A stretch of DNA of 45,225 nucleotides, from contig CAMVFC010000010.1 in NCBI GenBank assembly GCA_947166655.1, forward strand, positions 1 to 45,225. The letters are read 5' to 3'. The position numbers and the translations under genes are program-made. Shown one piece after another: positions 31,851 through 40,187 of this stretch. Position 1 is the stretch's first letter. Each line of letters opens with the position of its first letter. The notes below the pieces were generated by a model. That model made no database searches, was not told the origin of the DNA, and saw only the letters and a list, made by a program, of their open reading frames with translations. This DNA is from an uncultured Prevotellaceae bacterium (lineage in GTDB: Bacteria > Bacteroidota > Bacteroidia > Bacteroidales > Bacteroidaceae).

Positions 31851-33191
31851 ATGCGTAAACTTCTAATTATACTCTGCGCACTCATTGCCCAAGAAGGCTA
31901 TGCCCGGCGCGTTCACGCCTCGCGTCCAAGACCGGCTCAGGAGACGGAGTCTCAATATAACGACTCGATACAACAGGCATACCTGCAGGCCCTCGATGCC
32001 CTTGTCAGTCAACAAAGCAAGAAGAGCAAGAAGCAGGCGAAGCCCAACCCTTACATGTTCCGCCTCATCGGGCCGGCCACTTTGTGGAACAGCGTATTGA
32101 CACAGAGCATGGGCATCGACCTGAAAACCGAGGAGGAAAGCACGCTGCCAGAACTCGGAGACAGCCGTGACAGCCAACTCTTATTCTCCGAAGCCATCAA
32201 CGAACAGCTCAAACAGGCATACATCAAGAACCCTGAACTCTTCGCCACCACGCAGACAGAGGTCATGAGCACATCACGACTGCGCTCAGACCTCGCACAA
32301 ACCGTCAAGAACGAAGAGAAACTGGCCACCAAAGCCGAGGAAGAAAAAATCGAAGTGCAGATAGAGCCCATAGAACTCAAGGCACAGAAGCCCAACTTCT
32401 GGAACGTCAAGGGCAACGGAGGACTGCAGTTCACACAAAACTATTTCTCCGACAACTGGTATCAGGGCGGCGAAAAGAACTATTCCATGCTGAGCCTGCT
32501 CACCATCGACGCCAACTATGACAACAAAAGGCGCATCCAGTGGGACAACAAGTTTGAAGCTCAACTCGGTTTCCAGACGTCGGAAAGCACCAAGCCCAAG
32601 TTCCGTTCCACCAGCAACCTGCTCCGCCTGACATCCAAACTCGGTGTCAAAGCCATCGGAAAATGGAACTATGCAGCGCAAGTGCAACTGCAGTCGCAGC
32701 CCTACATGAGTTACGACGGAAGCGGAGAGAACGTCACAGCCGACTTCCTGGCACCTCTTTACGTCCGCGCCTCACTCGGTATGGACTATAAGTTCAATTG
32801 GAAAAACTTCTCAGGCTCGCTCTATCTGGCACCTTTCTCATGGAACCTCACCTATGTCAACCGCGACGGACTCGTCGATCGCTACGGCATTCATGAAGGA
32901 CACCATGCCAAACACGACTGGGGTCCCAACGTGAACCTCAACTTCACCTACAAGATTATGAAAAACATCACGTGGACCTCGCGCGCCTACTGGTTCTCAA
33001 ACTTACACCTGACGCGGATCGAATGGGAGAACACCTTCGACTTCAAGGTGAACCGCTACGTCTCGGCCAAGCTGTTCCTCTATCCCAGATTCGAAGACAG
33101 CGCTACCAAATTCCGTTCCGGAGCAGACCACGACGGCACCTATTGGATGTTTAAGGAATTCCTCTCTCTCGGACTTAATTACGACTTCTAA
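31851..33191 (+). CDS. DUF3078 outer-membrane beta-barrel protein
   Basis: The 446-residue protein has a signal peptide (LLIILCALIAQEGYA). Residues about 30-180 are a hydrophilic, helix-rich periplasmic region (Lys/Gln/Glu-rich). The DUF3078 pattern begins near 185 (FWNVKGNGGLQFTQNYFSDNWYQGGEKNYSML) and continues as amphipathic strands (RIQWDNKFEAQLGFQ, NYAAQVQLQSQPY, FSGSLYLAPFSWNLTYV, SAKLFLYPRF) ending in a terminal Phe (SLGLNYDF). The family is a Bacteroidota outer-membrane barrel without an assigned cargo. The engB gene follows after 42 bp. Confidence 0.88.
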   Translation: MRKLLIILCALIAQEGYARRVHASRPRPAQETESQYNDSIQQAYLQALDALVSQQSKKSKKQAKPNPYMFRLIGPATLWNSVLTQSMGIDLKTEEESTLPELGDSRDSQLLFSEAINEQLKQAYIKNPELFATTQTEVMSTSRLRSDLAQTVKNEEKLATKAEEEKIEVQIEPIELKAQKPNFWNVKGNGGLQFTQNYFSDNWYQGGEKNYSMLSLLTIDANYDNKRRIQWDNKFEAQLGFQTSESTKPKFRSTSNLLRLTSKLGVKAIGKWNYAAQVQLQSQPYMSYDGSGENVTADFLAPLYVRASLGMDYKFNWKNFSGSLYLAPFSWNLTYVNRDGLVDRYGIHEGHHAKHDWGPNVNLNFTYKIMKNITWTSRAYWFSNLHLTRIEWENTFDFKVNRYVSAKLFLYPRFEDSATKFRSGADHDGTYWMFKEFLSLGLNYDF

Positions 33192-33233
33192 AATCAGAAG
33201 TTAACTTTCACACTACTCTACACGAACGATAAC

Positions 33234-33908
33234 GTGAATATAAAGAACGCCACCTATCTCAAGAGCAGCGAGTTCATCAGCCAATGCCCTGAGCACAAGC
33301 AGCCGGAATATGCCTTTATCGGACGATCAAATGTCGGAAAGTCCAGCCTCATCAATATGCTCACCGGCAACCGAAAACTCGCCAAGACGTCAGCACAACC
33401 AGGAAAGACGTTGCTCATCAATCATTTCATCATCCAGTCATCCAGCAATGTGGCTGGCAGTTCCTCTACTGTGAAGCGTTCCTCTGAGACGAGCGCAGCC
33501 AACAAGAAAGATGATACCTGGTACCTCGTCGACCTGCCTGGCTATGGCTTTGCCAAACGAAGCAAGACGGAGCGACAGAAACTCGAGAAGATGATCACCA
33601 GCTACATCCTTCAGCGAGAACGACTCACCAACCTCTTTGTCCTCATCGACTGTCGCCATGAACCACAGCAAGTAGACCTCGAATTCATGCACTGGCTGGG
33701 AGAGAGCGGCATTCCCTTCAGCATCGTCTTCACCAAAGCCGACAAACTGAGCCGTGCGCACCTCAACGAGAACATCAGCGCCTATCTCCAACGGTTGTCC
33801 GAAGACTGGGACCCTCTTCCGCCCCACTTCGTCACCTCCTCCGAGAGCAAGCAAGGCCGCGAAGAACTTCTCGCCTATATCGAGACCATCAACGCCGAAA
33901 TTAACTAA
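33234..33908 (+). CDS. engB: Ribosome-biogenesis GTPase EngB (YsxC/YihA)
   Basis: The 224-residue GTPase has P-loop GRSNVGKS (30-37), the switch-I region TSAQPGKT, G3 DLPGYG (100-105), G4 TKAD and a final SS G5 segment. EngB helps assemble the 50S ribosomal subunit. The start is GTG at 33234, giving the usual [14 protein letters not shown] beginning; no ATG is available. Residues about 69-93 are a Ser/Thr-rich insertion between switch I and G3 where most EngB proteins go directly from INHF to YLVDLPGYG. It is followed by the tandem repeat and yidC. Confidence 0.93.
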   Translation: MNIKNATYLKSSEFISQCPEHKQPEYAFIGRSNVGKSSLINMLTGNRKLAKTSAQPGKTLLINHFIIQSSSNVAGSSSTVKRSSETSAANKKDDTWYLVDLPGYGFAKRSKTERQKLEKMITSYILQRERLTNLFVLIDCRHEPQQVDLEFMHWLGESGIPFSIVFTKADKLSRAHLNENISAYLQRLSEDWDPLPPHFVTSSESKQGREELLAYIETINAEIN

Positions 33909-34165
33909 GAGTCAACACCCAGCGGCGCCCCCGAAAAGGAACAAGCACTGTATTCGGCGGTTTCCCCGCCGAAAAGAAACTAGCACAGCGCTCGGCGCCA
34001 CCCCGAAAAGAACAAGCACTGTGTTCGGCGGTTTCCCCGCCGAAAAAAAACAAGCACAGCGCTCGGCGCCCCCAAAAAACAACAAGCACTGTGTTCGGCG
34101 GTTTCCCCGCCGAAAAACAAACAAACCCGCAAACAGCGCTCGGCGCTTTCCCCGCCGAGAGAATC
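33909..34165 (+). repeat. Tandem hairpin repeat, about 70-bp unit, between engB and yidC
   Basis: Units begin with AACAAGCACTGTRTTCGG at 33940, 34011 and 34081, so the period is 71 and then 70 bp, with a partial unit to about 34160. Each has an 8-bp hairpin TTCGGCGG-TTTCC-CCGCCGAA followed by a second half with AGCRCTCGGCG. Related hairpins occur at 34141-34159 and at 36065-36093 beyond yidC. Every reading frame is weakly open, giving spurious repeats of protein. It is a REP-like cluster that could fold in the engB-yidC transcript. Confidence 0.85.
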
Positions 34166-34181
34166 ACACCAAATAACATCA

Positions 34182-36053
34182 ATGGATAAAAACACTATTA
34201 CAGGATTCATCCTCATGGCAGTTGTGCTCATCGCATTCTCATGGTACAGCCGCCCATCAGAAGCACAACTTAAAGCCCAACGCGAACGCGACTCCATCGC
34301 TGCCGCACAGGTCCTCCAAGCACAAGAGGCAGAACAGAAGAGAGCGCTCAGCGATTCCGTCGCTGAGTCCACCCTCGCCCCCCTTGACTCCGCCTCCCTC
34401 CTTTTTGCTGCAAGCCAAGGCAACGAGCAGCTCATCACCCTCGAGAACGACCTCGTCCGCATCACCATCAACACCCACGGCGGCGTCATCGAAGAAGCCG
34501 AACTCAAGAACTACAAAGACCAGCAAAAAAACAACGTCCGTCTGCTCACGAAGAAAGATGCACAAATGGTGCTGTCTCTCGCCACCAAGCAGGAGAACAT
34601 CGTCACCACCGACCTCTTTTTCCAGCCCGTCACTCCCACCGGGAATAGCGTCACGCTCCGTCTCCCACTCGCTAGCGGCTCTCTCGACATCGATTACACC
34701 CTTCGTCCCGATGCATACATGGTAGACATGGTGGTCCGTGCCAACGGCATCGCCAATCTCTTTGCACCTTCGATGAAGACACTCGACATCCAGTGGAACG
34801 ACCGTGCCCGCCAGCTTGAGAAAGGCTTTGACTTCGAACAGCGATACGCCTGCATCCGTTACCATGAGACCAATGGCGACACCGACAACCTCTCCGAGAC
34901 CTCCGACAAGGAGAAAGACATCGAAGAAGACCTCGACTGGATTGCTTTCAAGAATCAGTTCTTCTCTGCCGTCCTCATCAGTCATCAGCAGTTCCACAAC
35001 GCGCATCTTAAATCTCAAATCTATAAGAAAGGACAAGGCTACCTGAAGAACTACGAAGCCTCTCTCCAAACTGCTTTTGACCCCACTGGCACGCAGCCTA
35101 CACAGCTGCAACTTTACTTGGGGCCCAACGACTTCCACACGCTGAAAGCGCACAATAACCTGAGCCTCAATGCCGACAAAGACCTCGAGCTCGAAGACCT
35201 CGTCGACCTCGGATGGCCCATTGTACGCTGGATCAACCGCTGGTTCATTATCTACCTCTTCGACTGGCTCAAGGGCTTTGGTCTTCACATGGGACTCGTT
35301 CTCCTGCTGCTGACTATCATCGTCAAGGCACTCGTTTTCCCCGCCACAAAGAAGAGCTACCTGGCCAGCGCACGTATGCGCGTCCTTAAGCCCAAAATCG
35401 ATCAGCTCAACGCCAAATACCCCAAGCAGGAAGATGCCATGAAGAAGCAACAGGAGATGATGCAACTCTACTCGCAGTACGGTGTCTCCCCCATGGGAGG
35501 ATGCCTGCCGACGCTCATCCAGATGCCTATCTGGATTGCCCTCTTCAACTTCGTTCCCAACGCCATCGAGCTGCGAGGACAAAGCTTCCTCTGGGCTGAT
35601 GACCTCTCGGCTTACGATGACGTCATCAGTTGGGGCAAGGACATCTGGCTCATCGGCGACCACTTGAGCATCTTCTGTGTTCTCTTCTGCATCATGCAGA
35701 TTGCCACCACGTGGATCAGCATGAAGCAGCAGCAGAATGCCATCATGTCACCCGAGCAAGAACAATCCATGAAGATGATGAAGTGGATGATGTACCTCAT
35801 GCCACTCATGTTCTTCTTCGTGCTCAACAACTACAGTTCCGGCCTCAACTATTACTACTTCCTCTCGGGCCTCACCACGGTTCTCATCATGTGGTTCCTG
35901 CGAAAGACAACCAACGACAGCCGACTGCTCGCGCAACTCGAAGCCTACAAAGCCAAGAACGCCAACAAACCACAGAAGCAATCCGGCATGGCTGCACGCC
36001 TTGCTGCCCTTCAGAAGATGGCAGAAGAGCAGCAACGCCAACAGAATAGATAG
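34182..36053 (+). CDS. yidC: Membrane protein insertase YidC
   Basis: The 623-residue protein has an N-terminal membrane anchor (TITGFILMAVVLIAFSWY), a periplasmic beta-sandwich domain (about 75-345: EQLITLENDLVRITINTHGGVIEEAELKNYK) and the conserved Oxa1 core of five membrane segments (about 355-590) with YLASARMRVLKPKIDQLNAKYPKQEDAMKKQQEMMQLYSQYGVSPMGGCLP, QMPIWIALFNF and PLMFFFVLNNYSSGLNYYYFLS. It inserts inner-membrane proteins alone or with SecYEG. The Gln/Arg-rich tail is typical for Bacteroidota. Its ATG at 34182 follows the tandem hairpin repeat. Confidence 0.96.
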   Translation: MDKNTITGFILMAVVLIAFSWYSRPSEAQLKAQRERDSIAAAQVLQAQEAEQKRALSDSVAESTLAPLDSASLLFAASQGNEQLITLENDLVRITINTHGGVIEEAELKNYKDQQKNNVRLLTKKDAQMVLSLATKQENIVTTDLFFQPVTPTGNSVTLRLPLASGSLDIDYTLRPDAYMVDMVVRANGIANLFAPSMKTLDIQWNDRARQLEKGFDFEQRYACIRYHETNGDTDNLSETSDKEKDIEEDLDWIAFKNQFFSAVLISHQQFHNAHLKSQIYKKGQGYLKNYEASLQTAFDPTGTQPTQLQLYLGPNDFHTLKAHNNLSLNADKDLELEDLVDLGWPIVRWINRWFIIYLFDWLKGFGLHMGLVLLLLTIIVKALVFPATKKSYLASARMRVLKPKIDQLNAKYPKQEDAMKKQQEMMQLYSQYGVSPMGGCLPTLIQMPIWIALFNFVPNAIELRGQSFLWADDLSAYDDVISWGKDIWLIGDHLSIFCVLFCIMQIATTWISMKQQQNAIMSPEQEQSMKMMKWMMYLMPLMFFFVLNNYSSGLNYYYFLSGLTTVLIMWFLRKTTNDSRLLAQLEAYKAKNANKPQKQSGMAARLAALQKMAEEQQRQQNR

Positions 36054-36064
36054 AAACTAATAAC

Positions 36065-36093
36065 GTGTGCCCGGCGCTTTCCGCCGAGCACAC
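36065..36093 (+). terminator. Hairpin between yidC and the S9 peptidase gene
   Basis: GTGTGC (36065-36070) and CGGCG (36072-36076) pair with CGCCG (36082-36086) and GCACAC (36088-36093), with one C-A mismatch and a 5-nt loop. CTTCTTTTCCC follows. It lies 12 nt after the yidC stop and may reduce readthrough. The core resembles the 34-kb hairpin repeat. Confidence 0.55.
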
Positions 36094-36111
36094 CTTCTTT
36101 TCCCACCGACA

Positions 36112-38355
36112 ATGAAAACTGCCTTGAAGATCCTTTCCGCCTCAGCAATCCTCGCCACCGTTGCTCCTCTCTCTTCCTGTACAGATGGCACCGACGAGGA
36201 CTTTTTCGGGCGTAACGACATTACGCTTGCTTCAGATACCCTTACACCCGAAGCCCTCTGGGCCATGGGGCGTATCGGTTCCTACTCTACCTCCCCCGAT
36301 GGCAATAAGGTTGCCTATCAAGTCACCTACTACAGCGTCGAGGAGAACCGCAGCAACACACTCCTTTATGTTCAGGATATCAACGCCGCAGAACAGAAGA
36401 AGACAGCATCGTCCGCTCAAGCAAGTCCTGTCTCACCCTCCGGCGAGACTTCTGCTGCATCCGTTCCCTCACCCCTCGGACTCGGATCCGATCCGACATG
36501 GCTCTCCGATGATTGCATCGCCTTTGCCCACAAGGGCGAAGTATGGACCATGAAGGCCAACGGCAAAGGACGCAAACAGATTACGCACACCGACGGCTCC
36601 GTCGAGGGATTCCTCTTCTCACCCGACCAACAAAAAGTCATCCTTGTCAAGTACGTACCTTTCCACGATGTCATTGCCGAACGTCCCGCTGACCTGCCCA
36701 AGAGTACCGGCCGTGTCATCACAGACCTGATGTACCGCCACTGGGACCACTACGTCGAGAGCATCCCTCACCCCTTCGTACTTGACATCCAGAGCGGCGA
36801 GGAGTTCGACATCCTCGAAGGACAACCTTTCGAATGCCCCATGGAACCCTTCGGCGGCATTGAGCAGCTTGCATGGAGCCCCGACTCGAAGCACATCGCA
36901 TACACCTGTCGCACCAAGACAGGCCTCGCCTACAGCATCAGCACCGACAGCGACATCTTCCTCTTTGATGTCGACAGCCGCGAAGCAAAGAACCTCTGCA
37001 AGCCTGCCGATTACGTCGAACCCGCTATTGAGCCAAGCAAGACAATGAAATATCAGGCCGTCAACGCGCCTGAAAACCTTTTGAACAACCCTGGCTACGA
37101 CCAGAACCCCAAGTTCTCGCCTGACGGACGTTACCTCGCATGGCTCTCCATGCCGCGCAACGGATACGAGTCCGACCGTCAACGTCTCTGCATACTTGAC
37201 CTCCAAAGTGGTGAGAAACGTTACGTCACCGAATCCTTTGACTCCAACGTTGATGACTTCGTCTGGGCTGCCGACAGCCACACCTTATATTATATAGGTG
37301 TCTGGCACGCCACCGTCAACCTCTACCGCACCAATCTCGAAGGCAATGTAGCCCAACTCACCAACGAACAAGCCGACTGGGGTTCCCTCCAATTGGTAAA
37401 TGGTCAATCACCCAAAGGTCAATCAGATGGCCTCCTCATGGAGCGCCACGACTTCTTCCATCCCGCCGACCTCTACCAAGTGACAGTGCTGGGTGATTCC
37501 GTCGCCGAGATTACCCGCGTCACACACGAGAACGACCACATCCTCTCGCAACTCGCCTCCGGCAGCTCCGAGTCACGTTGGTGCAAGACCACTGACGGAC
37601 AACAACTCCTCTACTGGGTCATCAAGCCCCCACATTTCGACCCGACAAAGAAGTATCCCACTCTGCTCTTTTGCGAAGGTGGCCCACAGTCGCCTGTCTC
37701 CCAATTCTGGAGCTACCGTTGGAACTTCTACATCATGGCCTCGCAAGGTTATGTCGTCATCGCCCCCAACCGCCGCGGATTACCCGGTTTCGGACAGGAG
37801 TGGCTTGAGGAAATCAGCGGCGACTGGACTGGTCAGTGCATGAAGGATTACCTCAGTGCCATCGATGATGCCTGCGACTCGCTGCCCTACGTGGATCGTG
37901 ACCGCCTCGGTGCCGTGGGGGCCAGCTTCGGCGGTTTCAGTGTCTACTACCTGGCCGGACACCACAATCATCGCTTCAAGTGCTTCATCGCCCATGACGG
38001 CGCCTTCAATCTTGAAGCCATGTACACCGAGACCGAAGAAAACTGGTTCTCCAACTGGGAGTACGAAGATGCTTATTGGAACCGCGACCGCTCGGCCAAT
38101 GCCGACCGCACCTATAAGAACTCTCCCCATCTCTTCGTCGACCAGTGGGACACCCCTATTCTCTGCATCCATGGCGAAAAGGACTACCGCATCAATGCCA
38201 CACAGGGCATGAGTGCCTTCAACGCCGCCCGCATGAAGGGCATCGAAGCCGAACTCCTCCTCTACCCCGATGAGAACCACTGGGTACTGAAGCCCCAGAA
38301 CGGCATCCTCTGGCAGCGTACCTACTTCCATTGGCTTGCCCGCTGGCTGAAGTAA
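36112..38355 (+). CDS. S9 family prolyl-oligopeptidase-type lipoprotein
   Basis: The 747-residue protein has a lipobox PLSSC with Cys23, placing it on the membrane in the periplasm or at the surface. Residues about 40-480 form a beta-propeller with WD-like blades (MGRIGSYSTSPDGNKVAYQV, LAWSPDSKHIAYT, PKFSPDGRYLAWLS). The alpha/beta hydrolase domain (about 490-747) has the nucleophile GASFGGF with Ser605, Asp691 in HGEKDYR and His723 in DENHW. S9 enzymes release di- or oligopeptides. Residues about 100-125 are a Ser/Pro/Ala-rich insertion in the first blades. The start at 36112 gives the signal peptide; an upstream ATG at 36067 falls in the terminator hairpin. Confidence 0.9.
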   Translation: MKTALKILSASAILATVAPLSSCTDGTDEDFFGRNDITLASDTLTPEALWAMGRIGSYSTSPDGNKVAYQVTYYSVEENRSNTLLYVQDINAAEQKKTASSAQASPVSPSGETSAASVPSPLGLGSDPTWLSDDCIAFAHKGEVWTMKANGKGRKQITHTDGSVEGFLFSPDQQKVILVKYVPFHDVIAERPADLPKSTGRVITDLMYRHWDHYVESIPHPFVLDIQSGEEFDILEGQPFECPMEPFGGIEQLAWSPDSKHIAYTCRTKTGLAYSISTDSDIFLFDVDSREAKNLCKPADYVEPAIEPSKTMKYQAVNAPENLLNNPGYDQNPKFSPDGRYLAWLSMPRNGYESDRQRLCILDLQSGEKRYVTESFDSNVDDFVWAADSHTLYYIGVWHATVNLYRTNLEGNVAQLTNEQADWGSLQLVNGQSPKGQSDGLLMERHDFFHPADLYQVTVLGDSVAEITRVTHENDHILSQLASGSSESRWCKTTDGQQLLYWVIKPPHFDPTKKYPTLLFCEGGPQSPVSQFWSYRWNFYIMASQGYVVIAPNRRGLPGFGQEWLEEISGDWTGQCMKDYLSAIDDACDSLPYVDRDRLGAVGASFGGFSVYYLAGHHNHRFKCFIAHDGAFNLEAMYTETEENWFSNWEYEDAYWNRDRSANADRTYKNSPHLFVDQWDTPILCIHGEKDYRINATQGMSAFNAARMKGIEAELLLYPDENHWVLKPQNGILWQRTYFHWLARWLK

Positions 38356-38447
38356 GCGTTCCTGAGCATGTCATGTGCAGCCCCCAAGGACACTTCGTAC
38401 CATTGCAACCAAATTGTAATTTGTAAATTGACATATAGTAAATTAGA

Positions 38448-40070
38448 ATGACACAAGCAATTCAAAAGACACTACGCGACAGCGCTGCAATGCGTTGGAC
38501 CGCCCTGCTGCTACTGGCGTTGGCCATGTTCTGCAGCTACATTTTCATGGACATTCTTTCCCCCATCAAGGACCTGATGCTGGAGACGCGCGGATGGGAC
38601 TCGACGGCCTTCGGCACCATGCAGGGCTCAGAGGTGTTCCTCAATGTCTTCGCCTTCTTCCTGATATTCGCAGGCATTATTCTGGATAAGATGGGTGTTC
38701 GCTTCACGGCCGTACTCTCTGCCTCTGTGATGCTCATCGGTGCCATCGTCAAGTGGTACGCTGTCAGCGATGCCTTCATCGGCAGTAGCCTCGAAACTTG
38801 GTTCGACACGCATCTGAACTATATCCCCCTGTTCGACGAGTTGGGTGTCTCCCCCTTCTACGAAGGTATGCCCGCTTCAGCAAAGTTTGCCGCCTGCGGC
38901 TTCATGATTTTCGGTTGTGGCTGTGAGATGGCCGGCATCACCGTCTCGCGCGGAATCGTCAAATGGTTCAAAGGACGCGAGATGGCACTGGCAATGGGAA
39001 GTGAGATGGCGCTGGCTCGTCTGGGCGTAGCCACATGCATGATATTCTCACCCTTCTTTGCCCGTCTGGGCGGCGTAGTGAGCGTGAGTCGCTCGGTGGC
39101 TTTCGGCGTGGTGCTGATGTGCATCGCCCTGATCATGACCATAGTCTACTTCTTCATGGATAAGAAACTGGATGCACAGACGGGCGAGGCCGAAGAGAAG
39201 GACGACCCGTTCAAGATCAGCGACCTAGGCAAGATTCTCACCGACAGCGGCTTCTGGCTTGTAGCATTATTGTGTGTGCTGTACTACTCCGCCATTTTCC
39301 CCTTCCAGAAGTACGCCGTAAACATGCTTCAGTGTAACCTGTCGCTGACAGCACCTGCCAGCGACTCGTTCTGGGCCTCGAGCTCAGTGACGATTGTCCA
39401 GTACGTGATTATGCTGGTGGTGGCAGCAGCCGGTTTTGCCAGCAACTTCCAGAAGCAGAAAGGTGCGAAGTACGGTCTGCTGGCCCTGTCCATTGCTTCA
39501 CTGGTTGCCTATTGCTACATGGGTTTCATGCGCCAGTCTGCAGAGAGTATCTTTGCCGTATTCCCGCTGCTGGCCGTGCTCATCACACCTATCCTGGGTA
39601 GCTATGTGGACCATAAGGGTAAGGCAGCCACGATGCTCATCCTGGGCTCACTGCTGCTCATCGCCTGCCATCTGACCTTCGCCTTTGTGTTACCAGCTTT
39701 CGAGGGCAACGCTGTTGGCGGAATCATCGTGGCTTATCTGACAATTCTCGTACTGGGTTCTTCCTTCTCCCTCGTGCCCGCCAGCCTCTGGCCCAGCGTT
39801 CCTAAGTTGGTTGATGCCAAGGTCATCGGCTCTGCCTACGCACTGATCTTCTGGATTCAGAACATCGGCCTTTGGCTTTTCCCCCTGCTCATCGGCAAGG
39901 TGCTGGACCAGACGAATCCCGGCGTGACCGACCCGACACAGTACGACTACACTGCTCCACTGATTATGCTGGCCTCGCTCGGCGTCGCCGCTCTGCTGCT
40001 CGGTCTGGTGCTGAAAGTGGTCGACAAGAAGAAAGGATTAGGCCTGGAAGAACCAAATATTAAAGATTAA
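38448..40070 (+). CDS. MFS transporter
   Basis: The 540-residue protein has about twelve hydrophobic segments and a central cytoplasmic loop (DKKLDAQTGEAEEKDDPFKISDLGKIL). It opens MRWTALLLLALAMFCSYIFMD, with GIILDKMGVRFTAVLS after helix two, the usual MFS loop position. Loops and overall layout recall the MFSD1-like branch (some members transport dipeptides), but I could not confirm it. It follows the S9 peptidase by 92 bp, which would suit uptake of released peptides. Substrate is inferred only. Confidence 0.85.
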   Translation: MTQAIQKTLRDSAAMRWTALLLLALAMFCSYIFMDILSPIKDLMLETRGWDSTAFGTMQGSEVFLNVFAFFLIFAGIILDKMGVRFTAVLSASVMLIGAIVKWYAVSDAFIGSSLETWFDTHLNYIPLFDELGVSPFYEGMPASAKFAACGFMIFGCGCEMAGITVSRGIVKWFKGREMALAMGSEMALARLGVATCMIFSPFFARLGGVVSVSRSVAFGVVLMCIALIMTIVYFFMDKKLDAQTGEAEEKDDPFKISDLGKILTDSGFWLVALLCVLYYSAIFPFQKYAVNMLQCNLSLTAPASDSFWASSSVTIVQYVIMLVVAAAGFASNFQKQKGAKYGLLALSIASLVAYCYMGFMRQSAESIFAVFPLLAVLITPILGSYVDHKGKAATMLILGSLLLIACHLTFAFVLPAFEGNAVGGIIVAYLTILVLGSSFSLVPASLWPSVPKLVDAKVIGSAYALIFWIQNIGLWLFPLLIGKVLDQTNPGVTDPTQYDYTAPLIMLASLGVAALLLGLVLKVVDKKKGLGLEEPNIKD

Positions 40071-40116
40071 GTGCAAATTTAACACTATTAAGAGACTACG
40101 TTTCAATTTTTAGACG

Positions 40117-40163
40117 TATCTTTGCGGCGCAGGACTATGTTCTGCGCCGTTTCTTTATCTTTG
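40117..40163 (+). promoter_or_regulatory. MFS terminator hairpin overlapped by two -7 boxes for the CotH gene
   Basis: TATCTTTG occurs at 40117-40124 and again at 40156-40163, both exact -7 boxes. Between them CGGCGCAG (40126-40133) pairs perfectly with CTGCGCCG (40143-40150) around a 9-nt loop, followed by TTTCTTTATCTTT. The hairpin plus T-rich tail fits an intrinsic terminator for the MFS gene, and the tail contains the second promoter box. Transcription from the second box gives a leader of about 19 nt. No TTTG lies at the expected distance. Confidence 0.6.
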
Positions 40164-40187
40164 CAAATACTAACTAACGGGAAGAAT

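Noticed and set aside
33754..34182. Open frames across the tandem repeat between engB and yidC
   Set aside because: They are open in several frames because the unit is GC-rich and lacks stops; the translated repeats have no protein character and overlap the engB 3' end.
34257..35663. 468-codon minus-strand frame opposite yidC
   Set aside because: It is antisense to a complete YidC and has a biased composition; no promoter box precedes it.
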